Shown piece after piece: positions 58,322 to 64,000 of a stretch of 64,000 bases of DNA. The stretch comes from Alopecurus myosuroides (lineage: Eukaryota > Streptophyta > Magnoliopsida > Poales > Poaceae). Every line of letters starts with the position of its first letter. Positions within the stretch are counted from its first letter, which is position 1. Location: contig CM054063.1 in the NCBI GenBank assembly GCA_028641055.1, forward strand, positions 41,797,304 through 41,861,303. Direction: 5' to 3'. The notes beneath the pieces are model-generated. The model made no database searches. It worked only from the letters and a program-made list of their open reading frames with translations, and had not been told where the DNA came from. A program made the translations under genes and the position numbers.

Positions 58322-58818
58322 CCTCCCCAGCGAGATTACCGTTACCGCTGCGGGAGTGGGATCGATTGTGGCGTGTGGTGGGTCCTGTGGCCGGCTAGAA
58401 ACGCACACACGCGAGAACCGCGGGCGTAACGGCCGCATTGGATCCCACTACAAGATCGTGGCCAGTAAATGTACTTGATGGGACATGACGGCCGGTGGGC
58501 CCACGGCGTGAAAACTGGACACGTGGCGTCGTGTCCTGGGCAACCAAACGACAAGGTCGTGGATGCTTGACACGTAGGCAGAGCCTGCGTGAAGGGCTGG
58601 ATGTTGCTCTGCGCTGCAGAGGCTCAGTTTGCGAAATTTCGCTAAGTCTTTTTACTCGGATACAGAGTAGAAAACCAGTGCTACTCGGAAAGGGGAGACT
58701 CAAGATACTTTCCGGATAGCTACTCGGAGGACCTACTCGGCATCTTGAGGTTCGATGGCTGAGATGCAAAGGCTGGTTTTAAGCTGGCAGAGCCTAGTGA
58801 ACAAGTTCGCAAGACTCA

Positions 58819-58836
58819 ACCAGCTTCGGGGACTGC
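58819..58836 (+). other. Element C polypurine tract region
   Basis: AACCAGCTTCGGGGACTGC directly precedes the 3' LTR. The G-rich core CGGGGA is the likely plus-strand primer. The same phrase precedes the 3' LTR in A (26471-26487) and B (30088-30105, minus). Confidence 0.6.
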
Positions 58837-59746
58837 TGTCGGGGGGTTACCCCCGAGTAGGGTAAAGACAGGTGGTAAAGGCCGCGTACAAAAGAGAGGT
58901 TTGGCCGAGTAGCCGACTACCGGGTACTCGCTACCCGGTCGACTGCTACCCGGTCTCACCTCAAGATGGCCAGAAGGAGATATCAATCAGTTTCTACCAT
59001 GTCGAGTAGAAGGTTTGGCCCGAGTACAATTGGCGGGAACATTTGGCGGGAAACTACTCGGGCAGGAAGTCAAAGGAGCCGTTCTGACACAGGATCCCGC
59101 GTATCCTGGGTCCGTACTTGGCAGCATTCGAACTACTGTTCACGTGGGGACGGCCTGCCTGACAGTGACAGCATGGAAGCAGTCGGTGGCAGGATAAGGG
59201 GGCCCTACTCTGTGACTAGGTACAGTGATACCAGTCTGTCCCCTAGTTTTGCCCAACGACTTTACAGAAGCAGCCAAGACCAACGACCAAAGCTGTCAGC
59301 GGGTACTCGGAGAAAGGACAGTGTGGACACTATGTCGACACTTGTCTAGGATTTGGACGTATCCGGCTGGGCACCATGTATATAAGGTGCACCGCCGCCT
59401 CCTGCGCGAGGCATGCTCATATGCTCCCATAGTGGCTCACTAGAAACCCTAGAAACCCTAAGTTCTTGACCTAGCTCTACTCGGAGAGGGGCAAGGGGCT
59501 ACTCGGTAGCGTTACTATTTGTACTGTGGCTACTCGGTGAGACACCGTAATACATAGAGAAAGGCAGGAGTAGGGGTTTTACCTCCTCACGAGGGCCCTG
59601 AACCTGGGTACATCGTGTTGTTTGTGTTGTGTGGATCTTACCTCACACGGCTACTCGTCGCGTGATCCCTCCCCGGACACCTCCAGCGTCCATCGTCCCC
59701 ACATCTTTAGCCATCCCATGGCATCTGCCGTGACACCACCACGACA
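58837..59746 (+). repeat. Element C 3' LTR
   Basis: 910 bp, one difference from the 5' LTR noticed. TATA box at 59379-59386. Followed by GTAGC (59747-59751), the target duplication. Confidence 0.94.
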
Positions 59747-59751
59747 GTAGC

Positions 59752-60221
59752 GGCTCGCCAGGCTCATTCTCTACTCGCGACTTCTCGCGGAAGACGCGGA
59801 TCTTGAAGAGGGCCTTCCAGAGGCCCCAATGTGGGCGGATGCCCAAGAAGCACTCGCAAAATACAATGAAGCACGAGATATGTTGCACTGCATTTGGAGG
59901 CAGATCGTGGAGCTGTATGCCATAGACATACATCAATGCCACGAGAAAGGGGTAAAGAGGAAAGGAGAGTCCGCGCGACACGTGGTCCGTGAAAACCACG
60001 TGTCCCTTCGCGCGGGGATTGGGTACCTACTCCTTCTTGCCGAGGCGCACCCGTTTCTCAGCTTCCGGAGGCAGCAACCCCTCGCGCTGCATCTCCTTGA
60101 TGCTCTTGTTGGTGGTGTTGGGCGAGCGCTAATCGCCCGAGCGCGGTGCGGGTGGCGCAGGAACTTCTTCTGACGCCCTCGACGATGAAACGACGGCGCT
60201 GCACTTCTTGCCTCCCGCCAT
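59752..60221 (-). pseudogene. Element D antisense gene, first exon (5' part)
   Basis: ATG at 60221. The minus-strand frame encodes a Ser/Pro-rich N-terminus, then a domain like exon 1 of A-C: LSFPLYPFLVALMYVYGIQL, HDLPPNAVQHISCFIVFCEC and GIRPHWGLWKALF, the classic pattern of the gypsy-type transposon domain. Two in-frame TAG codons (near 60131 and 60030) make it a pseudogene. The exon continues at 44465 and then 29219. Confidence 0.78.
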
Positions 60222-60326
60222 TGGCACTGGTGCGAGCTCGAGGAGAGAGGAAGTGGAGAGCAAGGAAGATGAAGAACGAAGAAGACGCAGGTTGGGGAAA
60301 TTTTCACCGTTTCACCCAAGGCCTGC

Positions 60327-60333
60327 ATTTATA
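60327..60333 (-). promoter_or_regulatory. TATA box of D antisense gene
   Basis: TATAAAT on the minus strand at 60327-60333, about 106 bp upstream of the ATG. Its position and spacing match those in B and C although the surrounding sequence is different. Confidence 0.5.
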
Positions 60334-60877
60334 CACAGAGCCGGTCGATCCTGACCGCTCACTGAGCCACGTGGCATCCATCGCGGCCGCCGCGTGCGAA
60401 GGCGAAACAAAAGGACGGCGGATGCTGTTTCGTGCCACGATCCTAACAGTGGATCGTGCGCATTTACTGCGCGCATTTCGCGTAAAAACCGGGAATGACG
60501 TCTCGTTTCCGGTCAAAAAGCTGACAAGGTGGGCCAGCACTTCTGCTCTCGCTCCGTCACGTCCCATCGGGAGGATGAAAGTGCGCCATGACGTCATAGC
60601 GTGCATCATCAAGCTGGAAAATATTTCGAATGAAAAGTCCAAGCACGAAAATAACTTCGTATGGACAAATTATGGCGTGAAATTTCTTTCACAGGAAAAC
60701 AAGACCCTAAACAAGAAAACTCTTCGTATGGGCATAAAACTCCAAACACTAAAATTCTTTCGTATGGACAAAGATAGCTTGGTTTTGATATCTAGGAAAC
60801 CACAAACTCAAAACTACGCGAGTAGGCATATCCTGCCACTCATTCACACGATGTCTACACATCATAGACCTGGATTG

Positions 60878-62447
60878 TTCAGCCGAAAAGGTACATCCGG
60901 ATGCCATATTCTTTCGAATATGAAGGTAAGACCCAAAAGATCTTTCTTGAGGGCCTGGAATCGCACTCAAGCTGCGTCCTCTGGTACAATTCCGTGTCAA
61001 CAACACGAAGAAAAATCCTAGCGGACGCGCCGGGTACCCCCATAGGTTAAGTTCGACTCGGTAAGACCACTACGGCCCAGTTGCAATGATCACCTCATCG
61101 GGTTCGAGTCGGAGGTCTCGAATCTGTGTAGGCCAGAACTGTTTTTGCCCTAGTTGCAATTAAGTGGCCCTGATCTTTCGGGAGAGCCAAGCTGCTGCGC
61201 GACATCCTTCTGTGATAAACAGCCACAAAAACAGACACTTTCATTACTCGATACTCGGGTGTAAATGCTCATCACATAGGGTACACACCCTCCAAACAGG
61301 AAACGACCATAATGGTTATCCGAAAGAAAGTGGGATGAAAAATCTGACCGTCTACTCGATTGGAAAAATCCCAATCGAGCAAACGCTCGGGGGCTACTAA
61401 TGAAGGGATGGATCTTGGACCCTGCCTGTAAGGACACCCCGTCTTAAGCCCAAGGTTAAGGCCCAAGAAGGGAAGCCCTCGGAGTGTTCTGGAAGGCCCA
61501 CTTGAAGCCCACCCGCAATGTCTTGGGGGCTAAGTTAGGAAACTTGTAACCGACATAGGGTTAGAGACCGAGTCCTCTCCGGGTAGGGTTTGAGACCTCG
61601 CCACCTATATAATGCCAGGAGAACCACCGGAAGAGGACCAAGCAATACCGCACCACCAAAGCCTTGAGCTCGAGATCGTACTCTCGACTTGAGCAACCAC
61701 CATTGTAACCGATCTATTCGATAATACAGATCGACGGAGGCAGGAGTAAGGGTTTTACCTCTACGAGGGCACCGAACCTGGGTAAATCGTGCCCCCTGCC
61801 TAGCAGACGATCGTCACCACGCTCATGGGTTCTCCTATTCGAAACCCTATGGGTTCACCCAAGGGATTTGTTGAGTCACATATTCGACACTAGGGCTTGG
61901 ACCAGGTAAGCTCACTCGTCAGGTCCGGAAGTCGTCCCCTTGTCAGTAACCCCCGAGTGTTTGTTCGACTGAGAATAGTCGAGTAAGCACTCAAATCCCA
62001 TTTCTGGAACTCACGACTGAGTTAGTCGAATAATTGATCTGAAGGGTGTGTACCCTGTGTGAAATGTACTTGAGTATCGAGCAATAAGTTTGTCTTGTGT
62101 TTTCTTTTTTCGCAGAAGGGCATGGCTCAGTCGCTTGACTCTCCCGAAAGATTAGGGCCAATTAATTGCTCTCCCGAAAATAGTTCTGGCCTACGAAAAT
62201 TTGAGACATTCGACTCGAACTCGGTGAGGTCATCATTGCGACTAGGACGTGGAGGACTTACCGAGTCAAACTTAACCTTAAAGGGGTACCCGGTGCGTCC
62301 GCTAGAATTTTTCTTCGTGTTGTTGACACGGAAAATTTACTGGAGGACGCAGCTCGAGTGCGATACCAGGCCCACAGGACAGATCCTTGGGTCTTACCTT
62401 CGTACTCGAAGAATACGAAATTCTGATGTGCCTAGTCAGCCGAACTA
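60878..62447. repeat. Inverted repeat: facing 3' ends of elements D and E
   Basis: The left arm (about 60878-61396) is matched by the reverse complement of the right arm (about 61958-62447). Shared blocks include 'gggtacacaccct' (61280-61292; inverted near 62044), 'gatctttcgggagag' (61172-61186; inverted near 62139) and 'gtgtcaacaacacgaagaa' (60997-61015; inverted near 62311). Identity is roughly 75-80% by eye. Each arm ends in a purine-rich CTCGGGGG tract toward the centre, so two related gypsy 3' ends face each other around about 0.55 kb. Confidence 0.8.
61401..61889 (+). repeat. Element D 3' LTR (right boundary uncertain)
   Basis: Begins TGAAGGGATG just after CTCGGGGGCTACTAA. It has a TATA box (CTATATAATG, about 61603-61612) and the 'ggcaggagta...ttttacct...gaacctgggtaaatcg' block (61737-61786) shared with the LTRs of A-C. 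The right end is set at ATTCGACA (61889) because it gives a TG...CA pair, but no target duplication or second copy confirms it. Confidence 0.5.
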
Positions 62448-62567
62448 TCCATGGTGAGATGATGTGTTAGTACATCACAATGCGGAGTTGTGGGAGCCGC
62501 AGACTCGCGATATTCTTTTGGATGCGTAGCAGGTGCTGCCTTTTGTTTCCGAATAGTGGCGAGTGCC
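61890..62567 (-). mobile_element. Element E: minus-strand gypsy 3' end fragment
   Basis: In minus orientation the sequence before 61946 ends in AACACTCGGGGGTTAC, a polypurine tract, followed by TGACAAGGGG, a possible LTR start (61945 down), of which only about 55 bp remain before D's LTR. The 0.5-kb part to 62447 is homologous to D's pre-LTR region. No coding sequence. Cut on the right by element F at 62568. Confidence 0.55.
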
Positions 62568-63147
62568 TGATACGTCCATTTTGCATTGTGTATTTGGCTA
62601 CTAATTGTGGGGTTTCCGGAGCGACAGAAATCTAAACCCCCGTTAGGAAACCAATGCACGAGGGAGCGTAGAATCCCGGAGTTTTAAGGTTGTGGTTAGA
62701 TTTATCTTAATTACTTTATTGTATTTGCGGATGCTTGCGAGGGGTATAATCATAAGTATGTATTAGTCCTAGTTGGTTGGTGCATTAGCATAGGTTCACC
62801 CACACAACACTTCACGAACCAATGGATATTAATCAACCGTAACGAAGCAAAATCACTTGACAAAATTCCCATGTGTCCCGAGAACGTTTGGCAGTCATAA
62901 GTAACTCAACCGGCTTGTCCTTTGCTCTCAAAAGGATTGCGCCACTCGCTGCAATATTATTTACTGCTCTTTATTTGCTCGCACTTTATTTATCTGCTAT
63001 ATCCAAAACAACCAAATACCAGTTTACTAGTGATTACAGTGAATTGTCTATCCAACATGCTTGTCAACACCTTCGGCTCCTCGTTGGGTTCGACACTCTT
63101 ATTTATCGAAAGTATTGCGATACACCCCCTATACTTGTGGGTCATCA
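62568..63147 (+). repeat. Element F 5' LTR, short
   Basis: Begins TGATACGTCCATTTTGCA and ends GGGTCATCA. At 580 bp it is much shorter than I expect for this group (over 1 kb), so an internal deletion is likely. The target duplication would be GTGCC (62563-62567); its partner lies outside the window. Confidence 0.75.
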
Positions 63148-63158
63148 AGACTATTTTC

Positions 63159-63177
63159 TGGCGCCGTTGCCTGGGAG
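63159..63177 (+). other. Element F primer-binding site (tRNA-Asp type)
   Basis: TGGCGCCGTTGCCTGGGAG matches the usual Athila primer site TGGCGCCGTTGCCGGGGA with one mismatch, 11 bases after the LTR. Confidence 0.85.
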
Positions 63178-63260
63178 TGAAGCGCTATTGGTAAGTGGAA
63201 TTGGTAAGAGAAACTTTATTCTGAGTGTTTTTTTTCTTCTGTCTCCTGCTTTATTTCAAT

Positions 63261-64000
63261 ATGGATAATACTTTTGATTGTCTGTTTAGAGGTACTACTA
63301 CTATCACTTCTAGGGTAGTAAGTGACCTGTTATCTGCTGAATTAGATCCTCATAGAATACCTATGAATATTAATGGACATGTTATGGATAACTGCTATTA
63401 TGGTGATGTAACTGTCCATCCCGGTGATCATTTGCTCTTTATACATGAATTATGCGAGTTATTCAAGTGTGCAGGTATTACAATGGATCAAGTTAAAAGG
63501 AAATTATTTTATTTATCGCTGAAAGGAAGAGCCATTGAATGGTTCAAATTACCGAGGAATGGTGAATCTATTGGATGGGAGGAAATTGTCCCTCTCTTTT
63601 ATTCTAAATTTTATCCTCCTAGTGAGATTCATAAAGACCGGAATCAAATCTATAATTTCTGGCCTCATGATGGAGAGAGTATTGCCCAAGCGTGGGGGAG
63701 AATGAAGTTATTAATGCTCAAATGTCACGTTCATGAACTCCCGCGTAATATTATTGCCAATATTTTTTATGCAAGGCTTTCTCTTCATGATAAGGATTTA
63801 TTGGATGCTTCTTGTTCTGGTTCATTTACATGTATGAAGGAATAAGCTAAATGGGATCTTCTCGGTCGTATTCAAGAAAACACTAAAGGATGGGAGAACG
63901 ACAAAGTTAGAAAGTCAGGTATAAATTATGATTATGAATGCATTAAATCTTTTATGGGTACCAAGGATTTCTATGATGTTAGTGCTATTTGTGGTCTTGA
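63261..64000 (+). pseudogene. gag: Element F gag, interrupted by TAA, runs off the window
   Basis: ATG at 63261. The product contains the gag core motifs KLFYLSLKGRAIEWFKLP and WEEIVPLFYSKFYP, as in Athila-group gags. TAA at 63843-63845 interrupts it; the same frame then stays open to the window end (KWDLLGRIQENTKGWENDK), so this is a point nonsense change in an otherwise collinear gag. The protein packages element RNA in intact relatives. Whether later parts survive cannot be seen. Confidence 0.85.

Larger units (their letters stand above)
44466..59746 (+). mobile_element. Element C: young, structurally intact Tat-lineage gypsy
   Basis: Two 910-bp LTRs (44466-45375 and 58837-59746) in which I found a single difference (cacgcgg/cacacgg near 45275 and 59646). 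It has a GTAGC target duplication, tRNA-Lys primer site, open gag-protease, one in-frame TAG, open pol, a purine-rich tract and an antisense gene whose eight exons join in frame. At a commonly used grass LTR rate (1.3e-8 per site per year) one change in 910 bp means well under 0.1 million years. Every part needed for movement seems present, so C may be active or recently active. Confidence 0.95.
59747..61400 (+). mobile_element. Element D, piece 3: antisense gene start to 3' LTR
   Basis: Continues D after C's insertion. It holds the start of D's antisense gene (minus strand, 60221 down to 59752), its TATA box, a 1-kb AT-rich non-coding part (60400-61380), and the purine-rich CTCGGGGGCTACT just before the LTR. 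The layout copies that of A-C: antisense promoter directly inside the 3' LTR. Confidence 0.75.
62568..64000 (+). mobile_element. Element F: 5' end of an Athila-like Ty3/gypsy element
   Basis: A 580-bp LTR, a tRNA-Asp type primer site and an Athila-type gag follow in order; the element runs out of the window. The LTR start TGATACGTCC and the junction 'gggtcatcaagactattttc' are like the Sabrina/WHAM group of Triticeae, from memory. gag is interrupted, so it is not autonomous. Confidence 0.85.

Overview
The window looks like an intergenic block of a large grass genome, most likely Triticeae or a close pooid relative. It is almost entirely nested LTR retrotransposons plus one Helitron. The basis is the element types present: a Ty1/copia element primed by initiator tRNA-Met, Tat-lineage Ty3/gypsy elements, an Athila-like gypsy 5' end whose LTR begins TGATACGTCC, and a grass-type Helitron end. 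I see no ordinary single-copy host gene, rRNA or tRNA gene. All names, dates and families come from reading the sequence; no database was searched. Elements are labelled A to F here.

Layout. 1-2732 and 13449-15711 are the two halves of an older unclassified background, split by a complete minus-strand copia element (2733-13448, TSD GATTG, LTRs about 99% alike, decayed coding). That copia element contains a 2.3-kb Helitron (9384-11692). 15712-27343 is element A, a 5'-truncated plus-strand Tat gypsy copy with many lesions. From 27344 on, the backbone is a second, older Tat-like element D, seen in three pieces (27344-29219, 43965-44465, 59747-61400). It is interrupted by B (29220-43964, minus strand, TSD GGTGG, degraded) and by C (44466-59746, plus strand, TSD GTAGC). 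C has 910-bp LTRs with one difference noticed, open gag-protease and pol frames, and an intact antisense gene. D's 3' end faces the inverted 3' end of a related element E (about 61945-62567). The right edge is the 5' end of an Athila-like element F (from 62568).

Main biological point. A, B and C are one family with the layout LTR - PBS (tRNA-Lys) - gag-protease - in-frame UAG - RT/RNase H/second RNase H/integrase - antisense gene - LTR. In C the antisense gene resolves into eight exons, all with GT-AG introns and with phases that sum exactly to a 1,405-residue protein. Its N-terminal domain resembles the 'putative gypsy type transposon' domain (Transposase_28/PF04195, by motif memory) and is followed by long charged coiled-coil segments. 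A TATA box lies upstream of its ATG, just inside the 3' LTR. The same architecture, broken, is present in A and B, and a diverged version sits in D. Two other unusual features of the family are a single amber codon between gag-protease and pol at the same place in three copies, and a gag start codon inside the LTR so that the first codons are read across the LTR/PBS junction.
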